Shown piece after piece: positions 7,820-15,935 of a stretch of 64,000 bases of DNA. Origin of the DNA: Streptomyces sp. TLI_053 (GTDB taxonomy: Bacteria; Actinomycetota; Actinomycetes; Streptomycetales; Streptomycetaceae); assembly GCF_900105395.1 (NCBI RefSeq), contig NZ_LT629775.1, positions 6,475,501 to 6,539,500 of the forward strand, read 5' to 3'. Both the position numbers and the translations under genes were made by a program. The notes beneath the pieces are model-generated. The model did no database searches. It worked only from the letters and a program-made list of their open reading frames with translations, and was not told where the DNA came from. Positions within the stretch are counted from its first letter, which is position 1; every line of letters begins with the position of its first letter.

Positions 7820-9063
7820 GGAGTCCTCCCGGGCTCGGTGGTGGCGGCCTTGGGGGTGGTGGTCGGGTTCCTGGACGCGGCGGCGCTGCCGGTGGTGTCC
7901 GGCGGTACCGGGGTGACGAAGGCGGGGAGCAGCCCGAACAGGACGGCGGCCGCGGCGGCGACGGGCAGCACCGGCGCGGTCGGCGGCACGACGGTGGGGG
8001 CGAAGGCGAGCGGGTCCAGCGCGGCCAGCCAGGCCGTCGCCGCCGCCACCGCGACCCCGGACCCGGCGGTGAGCCACTCCGGCAGCGCCCAGGGGTCGGG
8101 CCGGTAGCGGGTCCGGACCGAACGCCGCCCACCCAGCAGCAGCCCGGCGAAGGCGGCGGCCAGGCCGATCACCAGCACCGGCGCCGCCCAGCCGGCCCCG
8201 CCCGCCGTCAGCAGCCCGTACGCGGCCAGGCAGATGCCGAGCAGTCCGGCCAGGGTCAGCCCGGCGGTGAGCACGGCGATCCGGCGCGGCACGGCGGCGG
8301 TGCGGCCGAAGCCGCGGGTGTCCATCGCCGCCGCCAGCGCCACCGAGCGCTCCAACGCGCCCTCCAGGACGGGCAGTCCGACGCTGAGCACGGCGGCCAC
8401 GCCCCGGTCGGAGCGGCCGCGCAGCCGGCGGGCGGCGCGCAGCCGCTGCACGTCGGCGACCAGATTGGGCGCGAAGGTCATCGCGACCACGACGGCCACG
8501 CCCGCCTCGTAGAGCGCGCCGGGGAGCGTGCGCAGCAGCCGGGCCGGGCTGGCGAGGGCGTTGGCGGCGCCCACGCACACCAGCAGGGTGGCCAGCCGCA
8601 GCCCGTCGTACAGCGCGGCGAGCAGCCCCTCGGCGGTCACCCGGCCGCCGATCCGGACGCCCTGCGCCCATGCGGGCAGCGGGACTTCGGGGAGGGTGAA
8701 GAGGACGTGGGTACCGGGGACCGGCGAGCCGAGGAGGACGGCGAACAGCAGCCGGATGCCGAGCACCAGGAGGCCGAGCCGCAGGAACGCGCCGTAGGAG
8801 CGCGACCAGGGCGCGTCGCCGCGTCGGGCGGCGACGACGTACCCGGCGACGGCGGCCAGCAGCAGCAGGACCAGTGGATTGGTGGTGCGGGTGGCGGCCG
8901 CGCCCAGCCCGAGTGCCCACAACCACCAGGCTCCTGGGTGCAGTTGGCGAGGTCCGGCGGCCGGTCGGCGGCGGGCGGCGCGGGGTGTGGGCACGGTGGG
9001 GTCCAGGGGGTCGGTCCGGAGCGGGGCGGCGGGCGGGCGGGGCCGGGTGGTGGCCGGCGTCAT
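7816..9063 (-). CDS. ECF transporter T (transmembrane coupling) subunit
   Basis: Membrane scaffold that couples the fused ATPase to the S subunit. 415 aa, with a Pro-rich cytoplasmic N-terminus (about 45 residues) and several membrane helices (LVLLLLAAVAGYVVAA; VAVVVAMTFAPNLVADV). The two coupling helices are visible as RLRAARRLRGRSDRG and AAMDTRGFGRT, the latter being the Ala-Arg-Gly motif that contacts the ATPases. The C-terminal third adds further hydrophobic segments and a Thr/Pro tail beyond the usual T-subunit length. Both ends overlap neighbours by 4 bp, so stoichiometric expression is likely. The T-subunit identity is clear; the role of the extra C-terminal segment is not. Confidence 0.85.
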   Translation of the reverse strand: MTPATTRPRPPAAPLRTDPLDPTVPTPRAARRRPAAGPRQLHPGAWWLWALGLGAAATRTTNPLVLLLLAAVAGYVVAARRGDAPWSRSYGAFLRLGLLVLGIRLLFAVLLGSPVPGTHVLFTLPEVPLPAWAQGVRIGGRVTAEGLLAALYDGLRLATLLVCVGAANALASPARLLRTLPGALYEAGVAVVVAMTFAPNLVADVQRLRAARRLRGRSDRGVAAVLSVGLPVLEGALERSVALAAAMDTRGFGRTAAVPRRIAVLTAGLTLAGLLGICLAAYGLLTAGGAGWAAPVLVIGLAAAFAGLLLGGRRSVRTRYRPDPWALPEWLTAGSGVAVAAATAWLAALDPLAFAPTVVPPTAPVLPVAAAAAVLFGLLPAFVTPVPPDTTGSAAASRNPTTTPKAATTEPGRTP

Positions 9064-9941
9064 CTGCGGCGGCGCGACTGCCAACGGGCGCCCGCGGCCA
9101 CGGCGAGGACGAGGGCCAGGCCGGCGCCGATCCCGAGGACGGGTCCGGCGCCACCGGGGGAGGCCCCGGCCGCCGTCGACCCGGTGGCGTCGGCCGGGCC
9201 GGTGGCCGTGCCGCTCCCGCCCGCCCCGGTCGGCCGCGCCGCCCCGCCGAGCTGCTCGCCGCAGCCCGTGCGCGGATAACCCGCGATGGCGCAGAGCAAC
9301 CCGCTGCCGTCGTACCGCAGCGGAGGGGCGACGGTGGCCAGCACCTCCGCCGAGCTGGCCCGGGTCGGCACGAGGGCGCACGCGGTCCGGGGCTCCGGCA
9401 GGGTCTCGTGGGCGGGCGCGTCGGCGGGGCCGCCGAAGTCCAGCACCACGGCGACCCGCTTGCGTCCGGCCTCGGCCGGTGTACCGGCGCAGAGGGCGGC
9501 GAAGTCCCCGCCCTGCCCGGGCCGGGTGGCCTGCCGGCCGCCGTCGGGGCTGACGGCGAACCGCCAGCCCTCGACCTCGCCGTCCGCCGGGACGTGCACG
9601 GCGGGGCCCTGCTGCTGGTACGTCCAGCCGCCGTCGGACCACCGCCAGAACGACCAGTAGCGGTAGCCGGCGGCCTGTGCCTGAGCGGCCCCGAGCAGGA
9701 GCACGATCAGCAGGCCGACGACCGTCCCGGCCAGGAAGCGCAGGGCCGCCCGCACCACCCGCCGCCGGACCGCCGCCGCCTCGTTCTCGGCGACGGCGAC
9801 GGCGACGGCGGCGGCTACGGGGGCTACGGCGGCAGGCGCTACGGCGGCGGTGGCAGCGGTTGCCTGGCCGGCAGGGGTGGCAACGGCCGGGACCGGGGCC
9901 GTGGTCGGACGCGGTTCCCGGTCCCGGCCGGGAGGGGTCAC
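9060..9941 (-). CDS. Membrane-anchored secreted protein of the SCO2322 type
   Basis: Surface protein (293 aa) whose family, as I recall, regularly accompanies this ECF operon in streptomycetes. Residues 1-60 are an Ala/Val-rich low-complexity stretch encoded by GCG/GGC-type triplet repeats; a membrane segment (TVVGLLIVLLLGAAQAQAAG) follows; the extracellular domain starts YRYWSFWRWSDGGWTYQQQG and contains paired cysteines (ALCAG, TACAL, LLCAIAGYPRTGC). After a Gly/Thr/Ala linker comes a C-terminal membrane anchor (LGIGAGLALVLAVAAG) with a RRRR stop-transfer tail. It probably works outside the membrane beside the toroid protein, perhaps passing cobalamin to the S subunit. No enzyme motif is seen. 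Both junctions are 4-bp overlaps. Confidence 0.7.
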   Translation of the reverse strand: MTPPGRDREPRPTTAPVPAVATPAGQATAATAAVAPAAVAPVAAAVAVAVAENEAAAVRRRVVRAALRFLAGTVVGLLIVLLLGAAQAQAAGYRYWSFWRWSDGGWTYQQQGPAVHVPADGEVEGWRFAVSPDGGRQATRPGQGGDFAALCAGTPAEAGRKRVAVVLDFGGPADAPAHETLPEPRTACALVPTRASSAEVLATVAPPLRYDGSGLLCAIAGYPRTGCGEQLGGAARPTGAGGSGTATGPADATGSTAAGASPGGAGPVLGIGAGLALVLAVAAGARWQSRRRR

Positions 9942-11248
9942 AGCTTCGCGCCGCGCTTGCGCTGCAGGCTGAGCACCAGCCCGCCGCCGATGCCGATCAG
10001 CAGGCCGACACCGAGCAGCCAGAACTTGCCGATGCCGCCGTCCTTGTCCTTCTCGGCCGAGGCGGAGGCCGAGGCCGAGGCAGAGGCGGAGCCACCGGGC
10101 GACGCCGCACCGACGGCCTTGGGCACCGGGCCGAGCGCGGTCAGCTGCGCCACCAGGTCGGCCCCGCCGAAGGCGGCCGGGTCGCGCTGCGCGGCCTGCG
10201 CCACCAGCACCAGGGTGGCGGTGGCGGCGGCGTCGGTGCCGCCCTTGGTCCAGTTGCCGCCCTCCTTGGCCAGCCAGTCGACGGCGCCCGCGGCCTGCTG
10301 CGGGTGCCCGCCCTGGACCAGGCCGAGCGCGGCCCAGGCGGTGGCGGTGTAGTCGGGGGAGGGGGCGGCGCCGGGCAGGGTCAGCATCAGGTGCTGGCCG
10401 CCCGCGGCGAGCTGCGCGGTGAGGTAGGCGCCCGCCGCCTCGCCGGAGTCGGCCCGGGGGACGGCGGTGGCGGTGGCACCGCCGTCGGCGCAGGCCAGGG
10501 CCTTGGGGGCGGCGTCGGTCCGGTTGCCGTTGGCGACCGGAAGCTTCCCGCCGGCCGCGGCGAGCGAGGCCTGGCCGCTGGCGAGGGCGTTGGGCTCGGC
10601 GGCGGGGGAACCGGCCGGGGCGGTCTGGTAGACGAAGGCACCGCGCTGGTCGGCGGGGGCGGCGCAGCCGAGCTGGAAGACGGCGAGCCCGTCGAAGGCG
10701 TTGCGGCCGGCCTTGGCGACCGTCGCCGGGTCGGTCTTCGCGGCGATCAGGGCGTTGACGGCGAGGCCGGTGGAGTTGGCGTCACCCGGGTTGCCGGGGT
10801 TGTAGGCCCAGCTGCCGTCCGCGTTCTGGTTGGCCCTGAGCCACTGGACGCCCTTGTCCACGGTGTCCTGGTGCCCGCCGAGGGCGGTCAGCGCCTGGAT
10901 CGCGAGCGCGGTCGCGTTGCTGTCCTCGAACACCGGGTCGCAGGCGGTCGCGGCGTCGGCGCGGTACGAGGGCCAGCCGCCGTCCGCGCACTGCTGTCCG
11001 GTCAGCCAGGAGACGGCGGAGTCGGCGGGGGTCACCTTGGCGGTGGTCAGCGCGGTCAGGGCGAGGGACTGCCGCCACACCCCGTCGTAGGTGGGGTCGC
11101 CCTTGCCGTACAGGCCGTCGGGGAGCGGGGCGGTGCCGAGGCTCGCGGTGGGGCTCGGGACGTCGGCGAACGCCGGGGTGGCGGCGGCGGTTCCGGCGAG
11201 CAGCGCGGCGGCCAGGGCGGCGGCGCCCGCGCGGGCGGCGGTCAGCAT
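9938..11248 (-). CDS. Surface-anchored alpha/alpha-toroid protein (prenyltransferase/squalene-oxidase repeats), likely cobalamin-binding
   Basis: First gene behind the cobalamin riboswitch. 436 aa with a signal peptide (about 1-28, ending PAFA-DVP), then repeated helix pairs with the QxxDGxW motif: GQQCADGGWPSY, NQNADGSWAYNPGNPGDANS, AVDWLAKEGGNW. That is the alpha/alpha-barrel shared by prenyltransferases, squalene cyclases and the cobalamin carriers intrinsic factor and transcobalamin. The protein lacks the acidic active-site motif of squalene cyclases. A Ser/Ala linker (SASASASASA) leads to a C-terminal membrane helix (WLLGVGLLIGIGGGLVLSL) with a QRKRGAKL tail, so it is held on the outer face. 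B12-regulated expression together with an ECF transporter suggests a capture protein; binding itself is inferred. The stop overlaps the next ATG by 4 bp. Confidence 0.75.
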   Translation of the reverse strand: MLTAARAGAAALAAALLAGTAAATPAFADVPSPTASLGTAPLPDGLYGKGDPTYDGVWRQSLALTALTTAKVTPADSAVSWLTGQQCADGGWPSYRADAATACDPVFEDSNATALAIQALTALGGHQDTVDKGVQWLRANQNADGSWAYNPGNPGDANSTGLAVNALIAAKTDPATVAKAGRNAFDGLAVFQLGCAAPADQRGAFVYQTAPAGSPAAEPNALASGQASLAAAGGKLPVANGNRTDAAPKALACADGGATATAVPRADSGEAAGAYLTAQLAAGGQHLMLTLPGAAPSPDYTATAWAALGLVQGGHPQQAAGAVDWLAKEGGNWTKGGTDAAATATLVLVAQAAQRDPAAFGGADLVAQLTALGPVPKAVGAASPGGSASASASASASAEKDKDGGIGKFWLLGVGLLIGIGGGLVLSLQRKRGAKL

Positions 11249-11309
11249 GATCGGAGTTGTGCCTTTCGATGAGCGGTGCCGGCCGGGGCCGGCCGTTCCG
11301 TAGACCTCG

Positions 11310-11500
11310 ACGGTGCCGGCGGTGGTCCGCCCGGCATGGGGCCGCTCGCCTCTCCCCGGGTGCTCCGGCTCGCCGGCGGACGGGCGCCGGGCTCACGGTT
11401 GCGGGGTCAGCGCCGGATTCGCACCGGCTTTCCCCGGATCAGGAGAAGCGGGATGGAATTGTCCCGTCGACTCTAGCCGCCGGGCCGGGTGCCCGGACGC
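11310..11500 (-). promoter_or_regulatory. Cobalamin (adenosylcobalamin-type) riboswitch
   Basis: Reverse-strand leader upstream of the five-gene operon. The conserved core is at 11391-11430: AAGCCGGTGCGAATCCGGC followed by GCTGACCCCGCAACCGTGA, which matches the cobalamin aptamer consensus closely. A degenerate B12 box (AGCCGGAGCACCCGGGG) lies 3' of it at about 11350-11370. P1/P2 arms appear on both sides, so the limits are approximate. The leader leaves some 60-100 bases to the ATG at 11248, where a hairpin (GGCCGGCCCCGGCCGGC region, about 11275-11296) may occlude expression. Expected action: high cobalamin shuts off the transporter genes. Confidence 0.92.
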
Positions 11501-11562
11501 GGCCGGGGTGAGAACAGGTTCCAGTTCGACGGGCGCTCCGTCGCGCCGCGGCCGGTGCGGCC

Positions 11563-12246
11563 TCAGGGCAGCTCCAGCAGCCGGGCGGCGGTGTGCAGGT
11601 CGGCCCTGACCTCGGCGATCGAGGCGCGGCCGGAGAGCCAGGCGACCAGCGCCGCGTGCCAGGTGTGCTCGATCACCCGGACGGCGGCACGCTGGCTCCC
11701 GGTCGGCGGCCCGGACTGCCCGATGGCGTCCAGGATGAGCTGCCCGGTGGCGGCGGAGACCTGGTCCACCTCGGCGCCCACCGAGCGGTCGGCGAAGGAG
11801 AGCGCGCGGACCATCGCCTCCGCCAGCAGCGGCTCGCGCTGCAGCGCGTGGAACGCCCGGGTGAGCGTCTCGGCGACCCGCCGCGCCGGTTCGCGCTCCG
11901 TCGGCGGGTGCCGGCGGACCTGCTCCTGGAGGCCGCGCAGCTGCTCCAGCATCACCGCGACCAGCAGATGGACCTTCGACGGGAAGTACCGGTAGAGGGT
12001 GCCCAGGGCCACCTGGGCGCCCTCCGCGACCTCCCGCATCTGGACCGCGTCGTAGCCGCCGCGGGCCGCCAGCGCGGTCGCGGTCCGCAGGATCCGCCGC
12101 CGGCGTTCGGCCTGCCGGGCGGTCAGCGGCGGTGCCGCCGGGGCGGCCGGGAGCGGCGCCGGAGCGGCACCCGGCGAGGGGGCGGCGGAGGGTGCGGACG
12201 CCGGCGGTGCGGGCGGTGCGGGCGGCGGTGAGGACGGTGACGGCAA
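11563..12246 (-). CDS. TetR-family repressor, KstR-like
   Basis: Cytoplasmic transcriptional repressor (227 aa). After a Pro/Ala-rich extension of about 40 residues, the DNA-binding domain reads RRRRILRTATALAARGGYDA, then VQMREVAEGAQVALGTLYRY and FPSKVHLLVAVM; this recognition segment is nearly that of mycobacterial KstR, the cholesterol-catabolism repressor that responds to steroid CoA thioesters. The C-terminal ligand domain also keeps the pattern PLLAEAMVRALSFADRSVG and a late WHAALVAWLSGRAS. The long N-terminal extension may be partly untranslated; an internal start would fit KstR length better. It is divergent from the glycosyltransferase operon at 12480. A perfect KstR-type operator lies at 20695-20708. 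Family certain; ligand inferred. Confidence 0.82.
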   Translation of the reverse strand: MPSPSSPPPAPPAPPASAPSAAPSPGAAPAPLPAAPAAPPLTARQAERRRRILRTATALAARGGYDAVQMREVAEGAQVALGTLYRYFPSKVHLLVAVMLEQLRGLQEQVRRHPPTEREPARRVAETLTRAFHALQREPLLAEAMVRALSFADRSVGAEVDQVSAATGQLILDAIGQSGPPTGSQRAAVRVIEHTWHAALVAWLSGRASIAEVRADLHTAARLLELP

Positions 12247-12385
12247 GGACGCTCCCGGGCGCGAGAGTGGTGGGGCTGCTCCGGACGGGCACGGTCGGCC
12301 GGGCGTGGCGCCCGGGCGTGGCGCGAATCACCAGCCCTGGATCCTGAGCGGAAGCTACGGGCCGGTATCTTCGAGGTCTCTCATT

Positions 12386-12407
12386 GTTCACAGGGTCACC
12401 GGTGAAC
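12386..12407. promoter_or_regulatory. Inverted repeat in the divergent promoter region
   Basis: GTTCAC (12386-12391) and GTGAAC (12402-12407) form a 6-bp inverted repeat with a 10-base spacer in the 233-bp gap between the TetR gene and the glycosyltransferase gene. The spot is AT-richer than its surroundings. It is a candidate operator, but it does not match the KstR consensus TnnAACnnGTTnnA. Confidence 0.35.
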
Positions 12408-12479
12408 TCCACACCACACTGAAACCTGATCTACTTTACCGACCGGCAGCACAGACAGCAGCAGAGATGAGGGCCGACG

Positions 12480-13790
12480 ATGACCGCGCAGCCGCTGCGG
12501 ATTGCCCTGCTCTCGTACCGCGGCGACCCGTTCTGCGGCGGTCAGGGCGTCTACGTACGGCACCTCTCCCGTGAGCTGGCCCGGCTCGGCCACCACGTGG
12601 ACGTGATCGGCGCCCAGCCGTACCCCGTCCTGGACGAGGTCGAGGGGCCGGGTTCGGTCCGGCTGGTCGAGCTGCCCAGTCTGGACCTCTACCGCGCCGA
12701 CGACCCCTTCCGCACCCCGGCGCGCGAGGAGTACCGGGGGGCCGTGGACGTCCTGGAGTACGCCACCATGCGCACCGGCGGCTTCCCCGAGCCGCTGACC
12801 TTCTCGCTGCGCGCCCGTCAGTACCTGGCCCGGCACCGCGGCCGCTACGACGTCGTGCACGACAACCAGACGCTCGGCTACGGCCTGCTCGGCCTGGCCC
12901 GGCACGGCTTCCCGCTGGTCACCACGATCCACCACCCGATCACGGTGGACCGCCGGGTGGAGCTGGACGCGGCCCCCGGCCGGCTGAAGCGGCTGTCGCT
13001 GCGCCGCTGGTACGCCTTCACCCGGATGCAGCGCCGGGTCGCCGCCCGGCTCGAGCACATCATCACCGTCTCCGGCAGCTCCAAGCGGGAGATCGCCGAG
13101 CACCTCGGCGCCGCCCCGGACGCCGTCTCGGTGGTGCCGATCGGCGCCGACACCCGGCTGTGGTCCCCGTCGGACGAGGTCGCCCGGGTGCCCGGACGGA
13201 TCGTCACCACCTCCAGCGCCGACGTGCCGCTCAAGGGCCTGGTGCACCTGGTCGAGGCGCTGGCGAAGGTCCGCACCGAACGGGACGCGCACCTGGTCGT
13301 GGTCGGCAAGCCGCAGAAGGAGGACGGTCCGATCGCCCGCGCCGTGCGCGCCTTCGGGCTGGAGCCGCACATCGAGTTCCGGCACGGCCTGACCGACCGG
13401 GAACTGGTCGACCTCTACCGCTCGGCCGAGGTGGCCTGCGTGCCGTCGCTGTACGAGGGCTTCTCGCTGCCGGCCGCCGAGGCGATGGCCACCGCGACCC
13501 CGCTCGTCGCCACCACCGGCGGCGCGATCCCCGAGGTGGCCGGTCCGGACGGCGAGAGCTGCCTGGCGGTGCCCCCGGGCGACGCGGACGCGCTCGCGAC
13601 GGCGCTCGGCCGGCTGCTCGACGACCCGGAGCTGCGCGCCGCGCTCGGCGCGGCGGGCCGGGAGCGGGTGCTCGCCCGGTTCACCTGGGAGCGCGCCGCC
13701 GAGCTGACGGTCGAGGGCTACCGGGCCGCGATCGCCACCGGCACCGGCCGCCGGGCCCGCTCCGGCCCGGGCTGGCGCTACGTGGCCTGA
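12480..13790 (+). CDS. GT4-family glycosyltransferase
   Basis: Cytoplasmic retaining glycosyltransferase with GT-B fold, 436 aa. The N-terminal acceptor domain has LLSYRGDPFCGGQGVYVRHL, with the glycine-rich loop that contacts the sugar donor; the C-terminal donor domain has IVTTSSADVPLKGL and the family signature EGFSLPAAEA (the E-x7-E pair) near residue 325. ATG 12480 follows GAGGG with a 6-base gap. It heads an operon with a methyltransferase (13943) and a toroid-fold protein (14701), next to a KstR-like regulator. Donor and acceptor are unknown; a lipid or secondary-metabolite glycoside is possible. The fold and class are clear. Confidence 0.85.
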   Translation: MTAQPLRIALLSYRGDPFCGGQGVYVRHLSRELARLGHHVDVIGAQPYPVLDEVEGPGSVRLVELPSLDLYRADDPFRTPAREEYRGAVDVLEYATMRTGGFPEPLTFSLRARQYLARHRGRYDVVHDNQTLGYGLLGLARHGFPLVTTIHHPITVDRRVELDAAPGRLKRLSLRRWYAFTRMQRRVAARLEHIITVSGSSKREIAEHLGAAPDAVSVVPIGADTRLWSPSDEVARVPGRIVTTSSADVPLKGLVHLVEALAKVRTERDAHLVVVGKPQKEDGPIARAVRAFGLEPHIEFRHGLTDRELVDLYRSAEVACVPSLYEGFSLPAAEAMATATPLVATTGGAIPEVAGPDGESCLAVPPGDADALATALGRLLDDPELRAALGAAGRERVLARFTWERAAELTVEGYRAAIATGTGRRARSGPGWRYVA

Positions 13791-13942
13791 CGGCGTCCGC
13801 CGAACGGCCGGGCGGGCGCGGCGGGTGACCGGCGCCCGCGGCCGCGGCCGCGCCGGACGGTGCCCCCGGCCGCCGTCCGTCCCCGCGATTTCTCTGACTC
13901 GGCGTCAGGAACCCTTTGGTACCGAAGGAATGGGAGTCCGCA

Positions 13943-14704
13943 GTGCTGACCGTTGATTTCTCGCGCTTCCCGCTCGCCCCCGGCGACCGGGTGCTCGACC
14001 TGGGCTGCGGCGGGGGACGGCACGCGTTCGAGTGCTACCGGCGCGGGGCCGACGTGGTCGCCCTCGACCAGAACGCCGAGGAGATCGCCGAGGTCAGGAA
14101 GTGGTTCGCCGCCATGGAGCAGGCCGGCGAGGCACCGGAGGGCGCGTCCGCGGTCGCCATGGAGGGCAACGCGCTCGCGCTGCCGTTCGAGGACGAGCAC
14201 TTCGACCGGATCATCATCTCCGAGGTGATGGAGCACATCCCGGACGACAAGGGCGTGCTCAACGAGATGTTCCGGGTGCTCAAGCCCGGCGGACTGCTCG
14301 CCGTCACCGTGCCCCGCTGGCTGCCCGAGAAGATCTGCTGGGCGCTCTCCGACGAGTACCACGAGGTCGAGGGCGGCCACATCCGGATCTACCGGGGCGA
14401 CGAGCTGCTCGACAAGCTCAAGGACGCCGGCCTGGAGCCCTACGGCACCCACCACGCCCACGCGCTGCACTCCCCGTACTGGTGGATCAAGTGCGCCGTC
14501 GGCGTCGACAACGACAAGTCGCTGCCGGTGAAGGCCTACCACCAGCTGCTGGTCTGGGACATCGTCGGCACCCCGGTGATCAGCACCCTCACCAAGGCCG
14601 CCGAGCGGGCGCTCAACCCGGTCATCGGCAAGAGCTTCGTCGCCTACGCCACCAAGCCCCACCGGGCCGGTCGCGGGGCCGAGGGTGCGGGCGGGGCGGA
14701 GTGA
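13943..14704 (+). CDS. Class I SAM-dependent methyltransferase
   Basis: Methyl transfer from S-adenosylmethionine to an unknown acceptor; 253 aa. Motif I is VLDLGCGGGRHAFE near residue 20, the acidic motif II is VVALDQNAEE, motif III/IV is FDRIIISEVMEHIPD, and post-motif is FRVLKPGGLLAVTVPRW. The C-terminal half (HSPYWWIKCAVGVDNDKSLP) is specific to this family. The start is GTG 13943 with GGGAG 6 bases before it; the conserved LTVDFSRFPLAPGDRVLDLG begins there. The stop overlaps the next start (GTGA, 14701-14704). The fixed trio with a GT4 enzyme and a toroid protein suggests successive steps on one product. Confidence 0.85.
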   Translation: MLTVDFSRFPLAPGDRVLDLGCGGGRHAFECYRRGADVVALDQNAEEIAEVRKWFAAMEQAGEAPEGASAVAMEGNALALPFEDEHFDRIIISEVMEHIPDDKGVLNEMFRVLKPGGLLAVTVPRWLPEKICWALSDEYHEVEGGHIRIYRGDELLDKLKDAGLEPYGTHHAHALHSPYWWIKCAVGVDNDKSLPVKAYHQLLVWDIVGTPVISTLTKAAERALNPVIGKSFVAYATKPHRAGRGAEGAGGAE

Positions 14705-15783
14705 CCGCCGCCGTTCCCGAGGTCCTGCTGCTGGACGGCGTGCTCGACGCCGAGCAGGCCGCCGGCACCGTCCGCAGCATCCTCGCCGAGCAGCAGCCCG
14801 ACGGTGCCATACCGTGGTTCCGCGGCCACCACCTCGACCCGTGGGACCACACCGAGGCGGCGATGGCGCTGGACACGGCCGGCGAGCACGCCGCCGCCGA
14901 GGCCGCCTACCGCTGGCTGGCGAAGCACCAGAACCCGGACGGCTCCTGGTACGCCGGCTACGCCTACGGGAAGCCGGGGCTCGCCGACGGCGAGGTCTGC
15001 GACCCGGCCAAGGAGACCAACTTCTGCGCCTACCTGGCGGTCGGCGTCTGGCACCACCACCTCTCCACCGGTGACGACACCTTCCTGGAGTGGATCTGGC
15101 CGACCGTCCGGCGCGCGCTGGACTTCATCGTCGCCCAGCGGCTGCCCGGCGGCCCGATCGCCTGGCGGGTCGACGAGGACGGCCGGGCCACCGACGAGGC
15201 GCTGCTCACCGGCTCCTCCAGCATCCTGCACGCGCTGCGCTGCGGGCTGGCCGTCGCGGACTACCTGGACGAGCCGCAGCCCGACTGGGAGCTCGCGGCC
15301 GGCCGGCTGCGGCACGCCGTCACCCACCACCCCGAGCGGTTCCTCGACAAGGACCGCTACTCGATGGACTGGTACTACCCGGTGCTCGGCACCGCGCTGC
15401 GCGGCCCGGCGGCGCAGGCCCGGATCGCCCGGGACTGGGACCGCTTCGTCGTCCCCGGCCTGGGCGTGCGCTGCGTCAGCGACCGCCCCTGGGTGACCGG
15501 CGGCGAGAGCGCCGAGCTGGCGATGGCGCTCTGGGCGATCGGCGAGTCCGACCGCGCGGTGGACATCCTGCGCTGGATCCAGAAGCACCTGCGGCACCCC
15601 GACGGCTCCTACTGGACGGGGTACGTGTTCGAGGACGACGCGATCTGGCCGGAGGAGCGCACCACCTGGACGGCGGGGGCGCTGCTGCTGGCGGTCGCGG
15701 CGCTCGGGGGCGACCCGGCGACGGTGGCGGTGTTCGGCGGCGAGGAACTGCCAGCCGGTCTGGTGGTCCAGGACTGCTGCTGA
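14701..15783 (+). CDS. Prenyltransferase/squalene-cyclase-like toroid protein
   Basis: A 360-residue soluble protein of the alpha/alpha-toroid class. Repeats include QQPDGAIPWFRGHHLDPWDH, NPDGSWYAGYAYGKP and HPDGSYWTGYVF; the W-D-H and GESAELAMALW segments could line a pocket. It has no signal peptide and no membrane anchor, unlike the toroid protein of the B12 operon. It also lacks the DDxxD motif of prenyl-chain enzymes, so real prenyl transfer is unproven; a glycan-active (alpha/alpha)6 enzyme is an alternative. GTG 14701 overlaps the methyltransferase stop by 4 bp. It is the last gene of the GT4-methyltransferase operon and ends before a strong terminator. Confidence 0.7.
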   Translation: MTAAVPEVLLLDGVLDAEQAAGTVRSILAEQQPDGAIPWFRGHHLDPWDHTEAAMALDTAGEHAAAEAAYRWLAKHQNPDGSWYAGYAYGKPGLADGEVCDPAKETNFCAYLAVGVWHHHLSTGDDTFLEWIWPTVRRALDFIVAQRLPGGPIAWRVDEDGRATDEALLTGSSSILHALRCGLAVADYLDEPQPDWELAAGRLRHAVTHHPERFLDKDRYSMDWYYPVLGTALRGPAAQARIARDWDRFVVPGLGVRCVSDRPWVTGGESAELAMALWAIGESDRAVDILRWIQKHLRHPDGSYWTGYVFEDDAIWPEERTTWTAGALLLAVAALGGDPATVAVFGGEELPAGLVVQDCC

Positions 15784-15868
15784 GCGGGCGCCGGGCTGTC
15801 GCACCCGAGGTGCCCGCGGTCCGGCGGTGCCCGCGGTGCGGCGGTGCCTGCGGTACGGCGGAGGGGCG

Positions 15869-15920
15869 GTACGGCGGAGGGGCGGGACCGGAGAAATCCG
15901 GTCCCGCCCCTCCGCCGTAC
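15869..15920. terminator. Long perfect hairpin terminator between convergent genes
   Basis: A 23-bp perfect stem (15869-15891 with 15898-15920) with a 6-base loop AGAAAT lies between the convergent genes ending at 15783 and 15936. No T run, as usual here; it should work in both directions. The outer 16 bases of the left arm are duplicated immediately upstream (15853-15868), and the preceding 40 bases are a degenerate GCGGTGCC-type repeat. Confidence 0.85.
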
Positions 15921-15935
15921 GGGGTGCCGCGCGGG

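Noticed and set aside
9770..9860. Triplet-like CGGCGACGG repeat as a functional DNA repeat
   Set aside because: It encodes the Ala/Val-rich N-terminal stretch of the SCO2322-type protein and is ordinary low-complexity coding DNA.
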